Assembly: GCA_913063835.1 (NCBI GenBank)
Contig: CAJXZV010000005.1
Coordinates: 1 to 48,064 of the forward strand
Direction: 5' to 3'
Source of the DNA: an uncultured Eubacteriales bacterium
Lineage (GTDB): Bacteria; Bacillota; Sulfobacillia; UBA995; UBA9673
DNA: 48,064 bases
Below are positions 1 through 7,580 of the stretch, piece after piece. Made by a program: the position numbers and the translations under genes. The notes under the pieces are model-generated. The model saw only the letters and a program-made list of their open reading frames with translations. It made no database searches and had not been told where the DNA came from. Every line of letters starts with the position of its first letter. The first letter of the stretch is position 1.

Positions 1-12
1 CGCGCCGCGCGG

Positions 13-825
13 GTGCGCGCGGCCGCCCGCCGCTGGTCCCCCCACCTCAGCGCTGCCGCGGGCGTGGTCATAGTCCTCGTCTGCGTCCATCTCATCCGCC
101 AGGGCCTCCTGGTCCCGGCCCCCGTCTCCCTGGGGCCGCCTCCTCCGGTGGAGACGGAGGCCTCGGCGGAGCCCGCCGCGGGCGCGGACGGCGGGACGGC
201 GGCTGAGGCGGACGACGCCGGGGCCGAAGGGGGCGGACAGGTCCCTGCCGCCGGGTCCGGGGGCGGAGGCGCCGACGGCGCCGGGGCCGCCGCGGTACCG
301 GAGGGGCCCCCACCGGCTGAGGCCGGTCCTTCCGAGGACGCCGGGCGCCCGGCGGCCGACCGTCCGGTGACGGACCTCGAAGGAGAGTCTTCGGTGACCC
401 TCGGCCCGACGTCCCGGGGGGAGTGTCTCAGGGCCCTGGCGCCGCCGGCCCCGGGCCGCGTGGTGCGGGGGTGGGGCTTCCACTACTCGCCGGTCTTCGC
501 CGACTCGCGCTACCACCCCGGGGTCGACATCGCCCTCAAGGACGGTGACCGGGTCCGGGCGGCCTTCGGCGGCATCGTGACCGAGGCCTCGACGACACCC
601 TGGTTCGGCGGGAGGGTGAGGATAAGCCACGGCTTCGGGGTGGAGACGGTCTACAGCCACCTGGGGACCGTGCTGGTCCATGAGGGACAGGAGGTCCAGA
701 AAGGTGAAGTCGTCGGGCTGGCCGGCCCCCCCGGGCTGACAGAGGCCGACCTCGGCGTCCACCTGCATTACGAGATACGGGTAGAGGGGGAGTCGATAGA
801 CCCAGAGCCTTACCTGGGCGGCTGA
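13..825 (+). CDS. spoIIQ: SpoIIQ-like membrane-anchored M23 (LytM) peptidase
   Basis: One N-terminal membrane segment (about residues 14-33) is followed by a long Ala/Gly/Pro/Glu-rich linker (about 35-135) and a C-terminal M23/LytM domain (about 148-268). The domain keeps the HxGxD motif (H168, D172), the YSH motif (H217) and the HxH motif (H250, H252), so the zinc site looks complete. In the sporulation family SpoIIQ is made in the forespore, faces the intermembrane space and binds SpoIIIAH across the engulfing membranes. The assignment to SpoIIQ rather than another LytM protein rests on the next genes, spoIIID and mbl, because this neighbourhood is conserved in spore formers. The start is the first GTG in the window. 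The frame is open to the left edge, so the true start may lie outside. The DNA-level repetitiveness of the linker is typical of high-GC disordered regions. Confidence 0.82.
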   Translation: MRAAARRWSPHLSAAAGVVIVLVCVHLIRQGLLVPAPVSLGPPPPVETEASAEPAAGADGGTAAEADDAGAEGGGQVPAAGSGGGGADGAGAAAVPEGPPPAEAGPSEDAGRPAADRPVTDLEGESSVTLGPTSRGECLRALAPPAPGRVVRGWGFHYSPVFADSRYHPGVDIALKDGDRVRAAFGGIVTEASTTPWFGGRVRISHGFGVETVYSHLGTVLVHEGQEVQKGEVVGLAGPPGLTEADLGVHLHYEIRVEGESIDPEPYLGG

Positions 826-834
826 ACCCCCCAG

Positions 835-865
835 GCATTTTTGGCCTCCCGCGCGGCATATGGAT
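835..865 (+). promoter_or_regulatory. candidate sigma-E-type promoter for spoIIID
   Basis: GCATTTT at 835-841 resembles the sigma-E -35 element. It is followed by 15 bases and then CATATGGAT at 857-865, whose first four bases match the sigma-E -10 element. Sigma-E control of spoIIID is established in B. subtilis. The -10 match is only partial, so this is a candidate. If it is right, transcription starts near 870 and the ATG at 860 cannot be the start codon, which agrees with the TTG start chosen at 899. Confidence 0.4.
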
Positions 866-898
866 TCACCAGCCGCCGGCGAAGGGGGGCCTCCCAGC

Positions 899-1153
899 TT
901 GAAGGACTACATCCGGGACCGGGTCCTCGAGGTGGCCCGCTACATCGTCGAGAACCGAGCCACGGTGAGGGACGCCGCCCGCCGCTTCGACGTGAGCAAG
1001 AGCACGGTCCACAAGGACGTCACGGAAAGGCTCCGGAAGATCAACCCCGCTCTGGCCCGCAGTGTGGACCGGGTGCTCCAGACGAACAAGGCCGAGCGGC
1101 ACATAAGGGGAGGTCAGGCCACACGGCGGAGATACCGGACGATGGGCTCCTGA
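899..1153 (+). CDS. spoIIID: SpoIIID, sporulation transcriptional regulator
   Basis: SpoIIID is a small DNA-binding protein of the mother cell that activates and represses many sigma-E-dependent genes. The sequence contains the helix-turn-helix core VSKSTVHKD, then TERL, INP and RHxRGGxAT, all hallmarks of the family. A TTG start at 899 is preceded by GAAGGGGGG at 881-889 with a 9-base spacer and gives an 84-residue protein beginning MKDYI, close to the family start. The upstream in-frame ATG at 860 has no ribosome binding site, adds 13 unconserved residues and lies in the candidate promoter. mbl follows 173 bases downstream, as in Bacillus. Confidence 0.95.
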   Translation: MKDYIRDRVLEVARYIVENRATVRDAARRFDVSKSTVHKDVTERLRKINPALARSVDRVLQTNKAERHIRGGQATRRRYRTMGS

Positions 1154-1326
1154 AAGGCCGTGCCTCGCCCGACCCGATATCGGAGACGCCGTCCCGGCCC
1201 CGCGGTCCCGGCCGGCCGCCGGGGCCGCTCTCGTTTGACGGGCCTCACCGGAGGAAAAGCCCCAGGCGCGGGCGAATAGTCTTGACATAATCGGTCGGGA
1301 GGTCCGCGGGGTCCGGGGGGAGTCCT

Positions 1327-2373
1327 ATGCTGGGCTTGGCCACCGACATCGGTATCGACCTCGGGACGGCCACCTCTCTTGTCTACGTCAAGGGCAAGGG
1401 GGTGGTGCTCAACGAGCCGTCGGTCGTCGCCCTGGAGCAGGAGACCTCCCGGGTCGTGGCCATCGGTGAGGAGGCCCGGCGGATGCTGGGCCGGACGCCG
1501 GGCAACATCGTGGCCGTGAAGCCCCTGCGTGACGGGGTCATCGCCAGCTTCGAACTCACCGAGAGGATGCTCAGGCACTTCATCTCCAAGGTCTGCGGGA
1601 GACGGATGCTCTTCCATCCCCGCGTCGCGGTCTGCGTCCCCTCGGGGATAACCTCTGTCGAGCGCCGGGCGGTCATCGACGCGTGCCTCCAGGCCGGCGC
1701 GAGGCGCTGTTTCCTCATCGAGGAGCCCCTGGCGGCGGCCATCGGTGCGGGCGTCGACTTCAGCCAGCCGTCCGGGGCGATGGTCGTGGACATCGGAGGG
1801 GGCACGACAGACGTGGCCGTCCTTTCCATGGGGCAGGTGGTCGTGAGCCGGTCGGTCCGGGTGGCCGGGAACGAGTGTGACGAGGCCATCACCCGCTATG
1901 TCCGCACCCAGTTCGGCGTTGTCATCGGAGAGCGGACGGCGGAGGAGATCAAGATCGAGGCCGGCACGGCCTGGCCGCGCTCCGTGCGGCGCAGTGTGGA
2001 GGTCCGCGGCCGCGACCTGGCCACCGGCCTGCCCAAGACCGTCACCATCACCTCCGGTCAGGTCCATGCGGCCATCAAGGAGACGCTCGAGACCATCGTC
2101 CACGCCGTGCGGGCGGTCCTCGAGCAGACACCGCCCGAGTTGGCCGCGGACATCATCGACAAGGGTATCGTCCTGACGGGGGGCGGGGCTCTCCTGCACG
2201 GTCTCGAGCGCTACCTCTCCCAGGAGACCGGGGTGGCCGTGCATCTCGTGGACGACCCGGTGACCTGTGTGGTGAGGGGCACCGGCCTCGCCCTCGAGAG
2301 CCTCGGGTCCCCCCAGACCCGTGTCTCCCCGTTCTGGCCTGCAGGCTCGACCCTAGGCGGCTCCTCCCCCTGA
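1327..2373 (+). CDS. mbl: MreB/Mbl-family actin-like cell-shape protein
   Basis: This is a 348-residue bacterial actin homologue. It forms membrane-bound filaments that guide the elongation machinery for peptidoglycan synthesis. The phosphate-1 loop (DIGIDLGTA), the phosphate-2 motif (DIGGGTTDVAV) and the adenosine motif (LTGGGALL) are all present, and the length matches MreB, Mbl and MreBH. Its place directly after spoIIID favours Mbl, since spoIIID-mbl is conserved in spore formers, whereas mreB usually sits with mreC and mreD. The ATG has a GGGGGGAG ribosome binding site ending a few bases upstream. The last 15 residues or so are Pro/Ser/Gly-rich and less conserved. A TTGACA at 1282 was considered as its promoter but no -10 follows at usual spacing. 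Confidence 0.93.
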   Translation: MLGLATDIGIDLGTATSLVYVKGKGVVLNEPSVVALEQETSRVVAIGEEARRMLGRTPGNIVAVKPLRDGVIASFELTERMLRHFISKVCGRRMLFHPRVAVCVPSGITSVERRAVIDACLQAGARRCFLIEEPLAAAIGAGVDFSQPSGAMVVDIGGGTTDVAVLSMGQVVVSRSVRVAGNECDEAITRYVRTQFGVVIGERTAEEIKIEAGTAWPRSVRRSVEVRGRDLATGLPKTVTITSGQVHAAIKETLETIVHAVRAVLEQTPPELAADIIDKGIVLTGGGALLHGLERYLSQETGVAVHLVDDPVTCVVRGTGLALESLGSPQTRVSPFWPAGSTLGGSSP

Positions 2374-2408
2374 GCCCCGCCGGGCCGGTCGGTCGGGTCG
2401 GGTCTCTG

Positions 2409-2438
2409 TTGACACCTCGCGACGTCCTGCCTTACACT
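2409..2438 (+). promoter_or_regulatory. sigma-A-type promoter of the SAM riboswitch transcript
   Basis: TTGACA at 2409-2414 is a perfect -35 element. TACACT at 2433-2438 matches the -10 element at 4 of 6 positions with an 18-base spacer. Transcription would begin near 2445, about 25 bases before the riboswitch. A second TTGACA at 2453 has no usable -10 element and would start inside the aptamer. Confidence 0.65.
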
Positions 2439-2469
2439 ACTCTTGGCCCTGTTTGACAACCTATAGCTC

Positions 2470-2583
2470 GACTCATCAAGAGCTGGTGGAGGGACGGGCC
2501 CGATGAAACCCGGCAACCGGCTCCCGGTCGCCCCGGGAGCAGCGGTGCCAATTCCCGCAGGCGTCCATCCTGAGAGATGAGTT
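2470..2583 (+). promoter_or_regulatory. SAM-I (S-box) riboswitch
   Basis: The region has the conserved S-box core: the P1 strand ACTCATC (2471-2477), then AAGAG, GGTGGAGGGAC, CCGATGAAACCCGGCAACC (kink-turn and pseudoknot region), GGTGCCAATTCC and GAGAGATGAG. P1 closes with GATGAGT at 2576-2582. S-box aptamers bind S-adenosylmethionine and turn off methionine genes. GATGAG (2576-2581) can instead pair with CTCATC (2592-2597) in the 5' arm of the terminator. This gives the expected switch: with SAM bound P1 forms and the terminator folds; without SAM the antiterminator forms. Confidence 0.97.
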
Positions 2584-2587
2584 ATCG

Positions 2588-2618
2588 AGACCTCATCCAG
2601 CGGTGGATGAGGTCTTTT
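2588..2618 (+). terminator. intrinsic terminator (expression platform of the SAM riboswitch)
   Basis: A perfect 12-bp stem, AGACCTCATCCA (2588-2599) with TGGATGAGGTCT (2604-2615), encloses a GCGG loop and runs into TTTT. It directly follows the SAM aptamer, and its 5' arm shares CTCATC with the antiterminator pairing, so it acts as the regulated off-switch for the methionine genes downstream. Confidence 0.95.
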
Positions 2619-2656
2619 CGATTTTGAGGCTCGCCTTGGAGGGGAGGTGACCGTGG

Positions 2657-3871
2657 TTGCCCGAGGCTCCCGACCGGCCGGCTGTGCCCTTCAGCCCGAG
2701 GCTGGCCGTGACGGGCATCGGAAGCCTGCCTCACCTGTCGGCGGACGAGGGTGCGGCCGACGTGGTCGCCCTGTGCCCCGACTTCCCCTACTGGCCCCAG
2801 TTCCCCCGTCTCTCCGCGGCCGAGGACATGTACAGGCAGTTCTCAAGGGGACTGCCCGGCGTCCGCCTGGAGCCGACCGGCAGGGCCGGAGGGGGTCCCG
2901 CCGTTCGGTGGCGCCGCGACGAGCAAGTCCAGGCCGAGCTCGAGAGAGTCTACACCGACGTCCTCGAGGCGGAGGAGGCGCAAGGCGGCGGCCCCGGGGG
3001 GAGCGACCGGGCGGAGGGAGGGACTCCGGAGGGCGCGGACGGGGTCCTCGAGCGGTGGGCCCTCGGGCCCCATGAGGCCTGCGGACTGGCCGCCCTGGAG
3101 CGGGCCTTGGAACGGGCCCGCCGAGAGGGGGCCGCGGGCGGTCGCCCGCCGGTCGTCCCCGTGGGGTTGAAGGGTCAGACGACGGGCCCGGTCAGCCTCG
3201 GGCTGACCGTCAAGGACGACAGCGGCCGGGCCCTGCTCTACGAGGAGGACCTGATGGACGGGGTCGTCAGGGGGCTCGCCCTCCGGGCCCGATGGCAGGA
3301 GGCCTGGCTCCGGGAGACAGCCGGGAGGTTGACGGGCGGGGACGCTGACCCGCAGGTGCTCCTCTCCGTGGACGAACCGTACCTGGGGACGTTCGGCTCC
3401 GCCTACTTCCCCTACACCCCGGAGGTCGTCGCCGGCTACCTCGAGGTCTTCGACGAGGCCCTCGACGCCGTGTGGGGTGTGCACTGCTGTGACAACACGG
3501 ACTGGGAGTTCATCCTGAGCTCCCCGGTGAGGTTCGTCTCCTTCGACGCCTACGCCCACGGCTCCAGGGTGGTGCTGTATCCGAAGGCGGTCAAGGACTT
3601 CCTGGCGGCGGGTAAGGTCCTGCTCTGGGGTATCGTCCCGACAGACCCGGACCGCCTCGGGTCGGAGGACGCCGAGAGCCTGGCAAGGCGGTGCCTGGGC
3701 CTCCTCGAGACCCTGGTCGGCCGCGGGGTCCCGGAGGACAGCCTGGTGCGGCAGTCTATGGTCACGCCAGCCTGCGGCCTGGCCGGACTGTCCGTGGAGG
3801 AGGCCCGAAGGGCGATGCGCCTGGCAGTCGATGTCTCGAGGATTTTGCGTTGTCAATGTGGCGACATATAG
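2657..3871 (+). CDS. single-domain MetE-like (cobalamin-independent-type) methionine synthase homologue
   Basis: The 404-residue protein corresponds to the catalytic C-terminal barrel of MetE and lacks the N-terminal half of the roughly 750-residue enzyme. Zinc ligands of the family are visible as HCC (H276, C278) and TPACGL (C373), and an active-site acid lies in VDEPY. Family members transfer a methyl group to homocysteine, but short forms generally do not use methyl-folate directly and may take it from a corrinoid protein. Control by the SAM-I riboswitch and the metK gene 72 bases downstream support a methionine role. The TTG start has GGGGAGGTG 8 bases upstream. Residues about 107-130 form a Gly/Glu-rich insertion. 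A related UROD-like methyltransferase activity cannot be ruled out. Confidence 0.8.
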   Translation: MPEAPDRPAVPFSPRLAVTGIGSLPHLSADEGAADVVALCPDFPYWPQFPRLSAAEDMYRQFSRGLPGVRLEPTGRAGGGPAVRWRRDEQVQAELERVYTDVLEAEEAQGGGPGGSDRAEGGTPEGADGVLERWALGPHEACGLAALERALERARREGAAGGRPPVVPVGLKGQTTGPVSLGLTVKDDSGRALLYEEDLMDGVVRGLALRARWQEAWLRETAGRLTGGDADPQVLLSVDEPYLGTFGSAYFPYTPEVVAGYLEVFDEALDAVWGVHCCDNTDWEFILSSPVRFVSFDAYAHGSRVVLYPKAVKDFLAAGKVLLWGIVPTDPDRLGSEDAESLARRCLGLLETLVGRGVPEDSLVRQSMVTPACGLAGLSVEEARRAMRLAVDVSRILRCQCGDI

Positions 3872-3943
3872 CAGACAGGAGCAGGCGAGAACGTAAGACC
3901 GGAAGACAAGAACACAGACACAGTCGATCAGGGGGGGATGTGC

Positions 3944-5134
3944 ATGACCCGTGAGCCCCGGGCCAACCGGAACTACCTCTTCACGTCCGAGTCGGTGACC
4001 GAGGGGCATCCCGACAAGATGGCCGACACCATCTCCGACGCCGTCGTCGACGCCCTGCTGTCACAGGACCCCTACGCGAGGGTCGCCTGTGAGACTCTGC
4101 TGACGAGGGGCATGGTGCTCGTCGCCGGCGAGGTGTCGACCACCGGGTGGGCGGACATCAGGCACCTCATCCGGGAGACCGTGCGCGACATCGGGTACGT
4201 CCGGGCGAAGTTCGGGTTCGACGCGGAGACCTGCGGCGTGCTCGTCGCCATCGATGAGCAGTCCCCGGACATCTTCGAGAGCGTCTATCGCGGCGACAGG
4301 GACGAGGTGTCCGAACTCGGCGCCGGGGACCAGGGGATGATGTTCGGCTTCGCCTGTCGCGAGACCACCACCCTCATGCCGATGCCGATCCACCTCGCCC
4401 ACCGCATCGCTCAGCGGCTGGCGGAGGTCCGGAAGAAGCGGGAGGTGGACTACCTCCGCCCCGACGGCAAGACCCAGGTCACCGTGGAGTACGTCGACGG
4501 GGCCCCCGTCAGGGTCGACACCGTGGTGGTCTCGGCCCAGCACCACGAGGATGTCTCGCGCGAGACCATGGAGCGGGACATCATCGAGAAGGTCATCCGC
4601 CCGGTCGTGCCGGCCGGGATGCTGGACGAGAAGACCCGCTACCTCATCACGCCCTCGGCGCGGTTCGTCATCGGGGGCCCACAGGCGGACACGGGCCTCA
4701 CGGGACGGAAGGTGATGGTGGACACCTACGGAGGCTACGCGCGGCACGGGGGAGGCGCCCTGTCCGGAAAGGACCCGACCAAGGTGGACCGGACGGGAGC
4801 CTACGGGGCGCGGTACGTGGCCAAGAACATCGTCGCCGCGGGCCTGGCCGACCGGTGCGAGGTCCAGGTGGCCTATGCCATCGGCGTGGCCGAGCCCGTC
4901 TCCCTGAGTCTGGTCACCGAGGGGACGGCCGTCGTGCCCGAGGACCGTATCCTGGAGGCCGTACGGCAGGTCTTCGACCTCCGTCCCGGCGCCCTCATCC
5001 GCGACCTCGACCTCAGGCGTCCCATCTACAAGGCTGTGGCGGCCTACGGCCACTTCGGCCGGGAGGACCTCGACCTGCCGTGGGAGCGGACCGACCGCGC
5101 GGATGAACTCAGGCGAGCGGCCGGTCTGGATTAG
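3944..5134 (+). CDS. metK: S-adenosylmethionine synthetase (MetK)
   Basis: MetK makes SAM from methionine and ATP in the cytoplasm. The 396-residue length fits the family. Signatures include TEGHPDK near the N terminus (ATP/Mg), GAGDQG in the middle, and [15 protein letters not shown] (the usual GGGAFSGKD loop with Leu for Phe). The second ATG at 3944 is chosen because the G-run 3931-3937 lies 6 bases upstream; the ATG at 3938 abuts it. With the MetE-like gene before it and no promoter or terminator in the 72-base gap, metK is probably in the SAM-riboswitch transcript, giving product feedback on both steps. Confidence 0.97.
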   Translation: MTREPRANRNYLFTSESVTEGHPDKMADTISDAVVDALLSQDPYARVACETLLTRGMVLVAGEVSTTGWADIRHLIRETVRDIGYVRAKFGFDAETCGVLVAIDEQSPDIFESVYRGDRDEVSELGAGDQGMMFGFACRETTTLMPMPIHLAHRIAQRLAEVRKKREVDYLRPDGKTQVTVEYVDGAPVRVDTVVVSAQHHEDVSRETMERDIIEKVIRPVVPAGMLDEKTRYLITPSARFVIGGPQADTGLTGRKVMVDTYGGYARHGGGALSGKDPTKVDRTGAYGARYVAKNIVAAGLADRCEVQVAYAIGVAEPVSLSLVTEGTAVVPEDRILEAVRQVFDLRPGALIRDLDLRRPIYKAVAAYGHFGREDLDLPWERTDRADELRRAAGLD

Positions 5135-5205
5135 GCCTGACAGCGGAATCCCCGCGCCCGGCGCATATCAATCAGTGTCCGGACCCGCCGGGTGGAGGGG
5201 TGAGC

Positions 5206-5775
5206 TTGACGGCCTGGCCCGATTGGCTCGTCTGGTTCCTGGCTCTCTACGGGCTGTGCCTCCTGGCCGTCGGGGCCTGGGAGTTCCTGCGGGAGACCGC
5301 GGCGCGGCGGAAGAGCCCGGCCCCGGCCGTCAGCCTGCTCGTGGTGGTCAGGAACGAGGAGGCCCTCGTCGAGGGGGCCGTCCGCCGCTTCATCGCCCGC
5401 CACGGCCCTCCGGGCCGCCGTCGGCCGGTGTACGAGCTGGTCCTCGTCGACGACCGTTCGACGGACGACACGCCGCTCATCCTCCGCAAGTTGGAACGGG
5501 AGTACCCGGGCTTCGTCAGGGTCGCGACCGTGGAACGGGGCGCGGGGGAAGAGGTCTCACCGGTCAGGGTCGGGGTCGGACTCTGCCGGGGGGAGGTGCT
5601 CGTGGGCGTGGACCTCCAGGACCTCGACAGCCCCGGCCTTCTCGCCGACTCCTTCCGGGACCGGGGTCAGGGGCCGTCGGCCTCCTTCCTCCGCCGGCGG
5701 GGTCGGGGTTCGGTCCGGGGGCGGGCCGACCGGATCCCGGCTCTCCGGCGCGAGAGGATATGCCGCTTCCAATAG
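5206..5775 (+). CDS. short membrane-anchored GT2-like glycosyltransferase
   Basis: An N-terminal membrane helix (about residues 8-27) is followed by a GT-A-type start: AVSLLVVVRNEE, then ELVLVDDRSTDDT, the usual nucleotide-sugar binding features of family 2 glycosyltransferases. The protein then ends after about 190 residues with an Arg-rich tail. The DxD and acceptor regions of full GT2 enzymes are not clear (VDLQDLD is the nearest). It may be a reduced or non-catalytic family member, or a decayed copy. A TTG at 5206 has GGTGGAGGGG 5 bases upstream; a GTG at 5200 overlaps that ribosome binding site. The substrate is unknown. Confidence 0.6.
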   Translation: MTAWPDWLVWFLALYGLCLLAVGAWEFLRETAARRKSPAPAVSLLVVVRNEEALVEGAVRRFIARHGPPGRRRPVYELVLVDDRSTDDTPLILRKLEREYPGFVRVATVERGAGEEVSPVRVGVGLCRGEVLVGVDLQDLDSPGLLADSFRDRGQGPSASFLRRRGRGSVRGRADRIPALRRERICRFQ

Positions 5776-5831
5776 AGAAGCAAAGTCCGGCCACACTGCT
5801 GTTGCGGGGCGGGCGGGAGTTTCACCCGGAG

Positions 5832-5859
5832 AGGCGCCTTCCCCGAGGGGTAGCCGCCT
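5832..5859 (+). promoter_or_regulatory. hairpin covering the ribosome binding site of the GGDEF gene
   Basis: AGGCG (5832-5836) can pair with CGCCT (5855-5859) and CCCC (5841-5844) with GGGG (5847-5850). The GGGG is the Shine-Dalgarno core and CGCCT directly precedes the ATG at 5860. A fold of this kind would limit translation. Whether it is regulated, or only a result of high GC, cannot be told here. Confidence 0.35.
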
Positions 5860-7578
5860 ATGTCTTCGGAGGCAGCGAGAAGACGTGCCTTCCTGCAGAC
5901 GCTGTCCCTGGTCGTTGTAGGGGTGCCCGGCCTGGCGGCCATCATCTGGTTCACCCCCGTGACTCTGAGAGAGGCGGACGCGGTCCTGCTCGTCTTCATC
6001 GCCATGGGCATCGTTTCGGAGTGGGCCCACGTCCCCCTGGCGCGCGGGGCCATCTCTCTCTCCTACGCCGTCGTCCTTCCGGCTTTCGTCCTCTACGGCC
6101 CCGGAGGGGCCATCCTCTGCGAGGTCGTCGGCTACCTCGTGGGCCACGCGCTCATCGACACCAGGGGATGGCGGGTCAAGCTGTTCAACGTGGCGCAGTA
6201 CGCCGTCACCTGTGCCGCCGCCGCTCTGGCCTTCGAGCTGGCCGGAGGTGTCAGGACCTTCCGCCTGGCCGGCTCCGACCTTCTGGCCCTCATGGTCTTC
6301 ACCCTCGTCTACTTCGCCGTCAACCACGTCCTTGTCGGCCTGTGGCTGACCTTCAGTCACCCGGAGGAGAGCGCACGGGTCATCTGGGAGGACCCCGCCA
6401 AGTGGGAGGGGCTGACCTACCTCATCACCGGGCCGCTCGGGATCGCGTTCATCATGCTCTACTCGGCCCAGGGGCTCGAAGTGGCCTTGGCCCTCTTCGT
6501 CGTCTCCCTGGCGGCCGCGTTCGTCTTCAGGTTCGCCCTCCAGCTCGAGAGGCGGAACCATGAGCTGAGGACGCTCTACGAGGCCGCTCAGGAGCTGTCG
6601 TGCGAGCTCGACCTGGACGGGGTCAAAGGCAGGGTCCTCGAGGCGGCGCGCCGGCTGGCTCCCTCGGACATCGCCGTCCTCGTCCTGTGGGACGACCTGG
6701 ACCGGGTCCTGCGGTGCTCGGCCGCCGTCCCCGAGGGCAGCCGTGTCGAGGGGAAGTGCTGTCGCCTTGGAGAGGGCGTCATCGGGCGCGTCGCGGAGCG
6801 GAAGGTCGTGGAGGTCGTCGACCGGCCTGACGGTGACCGGACGGACGACGGGCTCGGAGACCTGGAGGCCCGGTCCCTGGTCGTGGTGCCCCTGACCGCC
6901 GAAGGGAACCTGGTGGGGGTGCTCGTCCTGGGGGCCGACGAGGCCGGGCGCTACACCGAGGAGCACGTCCGTCTCCTGACCATCTTCGCCGGTCAGGCGG
7001 GGGCGGCTCTGAGTCGGGCTGTCCGCTACCAGGAGACCTGCCAGATGGCCATCACCGACTCCAGGACCGGGGTTTACAACTATCGCTTCTTCTACGAACG
7101 GCTCGTCGACGAGATGCGGCGGCACAGGAGCAAGAACAAACCTCTCTCAGTCATCTTCCTGGACCTCGACCACCTCAAGGACATAAACGACCAGTTCGGG
7201 CACCAGGTCGGTGACGAGGTGCTCGCCCAGGTGGCTTCCCTGATCGCGGCCAACGTGCGCGAGACGGACGAGGTCGCACGCTACGGAGGCGAGGAGTTCG
7301 TCGTCCTCCTGCCCGGGGCCACCGGCGAGATGTCCGTGGCCGTCGCCGAGCGCATCCGGGGGGCAGTGGAAGGTCATGACTTCGCCACCCGGTTCGACCT
7401 GGAGCCGGTCAGGGTGACCGTCACCGCCGGTGTCGCCACCTATCCTGAGCACGCGACAGAACCGGAGGAGCTCATCTTGCGGGCCGACGAGGCCATGTAC
7501 CAGGGGAAGCGCAGGGGCCGCAACCGTGTCTCCCTCTACACCCCGGTCGAGACCGCGTGCGAACCGGGGCAGGCATGA
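5860..7578 (+). CDS. membrane GAF-GGDEF diguanylate cyclase
   Basis: The 572-residue protein has an N-terminal polytopic membrane domain (about residues 10-225, six or seven helices), a GAF domain (about 235-385) and a C-terminal GGDEF domain (about 400-560). GGEEF at 476-480 is an active variant of the signature, and RETD at 467-470 lies exactly five residues before it, as in the RxxD inhibitory site, so product feedback is expected. It should make cyclic di-GMP from two GTP. The membrane domain resembles that of the HD-GYP protein at 13888-15342 (shared SYAV, LFN-AQ and AVN segments), so both may sense the same signal. The stop overlaps or abuts the recD2 start, suggesting translational coupling. 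Confidence 0.93.
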   Translation: MSSEAARRRAFLQTLSLVVVGVPGLAAIIWFTPVTLREADAVLLVFIAMGIVSEWAHVPLARGAISLSYAVVLPAFVLYGPGGAILCEVVGYLVGHALIDTRGWRVKLFNVAQYAVTCAAAALAFELAGGVRTFRLAGSDLLALMVFTLVYFAVNHVLVGLWLTFSHPEESARVIWEDPAKWEGLTYLITGPLGIAFIMLYSAQGLEVALALFVVSLAAAFVFRFALQLERRNHELRTLYEAAQELSCELDLDGVKGRVLEAARRLAPSDIAVLVLWDDLDRVLRCSAAVPEGSRVEGKCCRLGEGVIGRVAERKVVEVVDRPDGDRTDDGLGDLEARSLVVVPLTAEGNLVGVLVLGADEAGRYTEEHVRLLTIFAGQAGAALSRAVRYQETCQMAITDSRTGVYNYRFFYERLVDEMRRHRSKNKPLSVIFLDLDHLKDINDQFGHQVGDEVLAQVASLIAANVRETDEVARYGGEEFVVLLPGATGEMSVAVAERIRGAVEGHDFATRFDLEPVRVTVTAGVATYPEHATEPEELILRADEAMYQGKRRGRNRVSLYTPVETACEPGQA

Positions 7579-7580
7579 CC

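Noticed and set aside
1282-1310. TTGACA at 1282 as a promoter for mbl
   Set aside because: No -10-like sequence follows at 15-19 bases; only GC-rich DNA.
1114-2244. Long open frame on the minus strand across mbl
   Set aside because: It is a GC-skew shadow of mbl: no family motifs, His/Asp/Gly/Arg-rich composition and no ribosome binding site.
5125-5149. Sigma-H-like promoter after metK, because ACAGCGGAAT also occurs in the hpf promoter
   Set aside because: No AGGAwWW element lies at the required distance upstream.
5770-5860. Possible cyclic di-GMP (GEMM) riboswitch before the GGDEF gene, from GCAAAG and GGTAGCCG-like pieces
   Set aside because: The first stem, the GGCAAACC-like part and the conserved order of the GEMM motif are absent.
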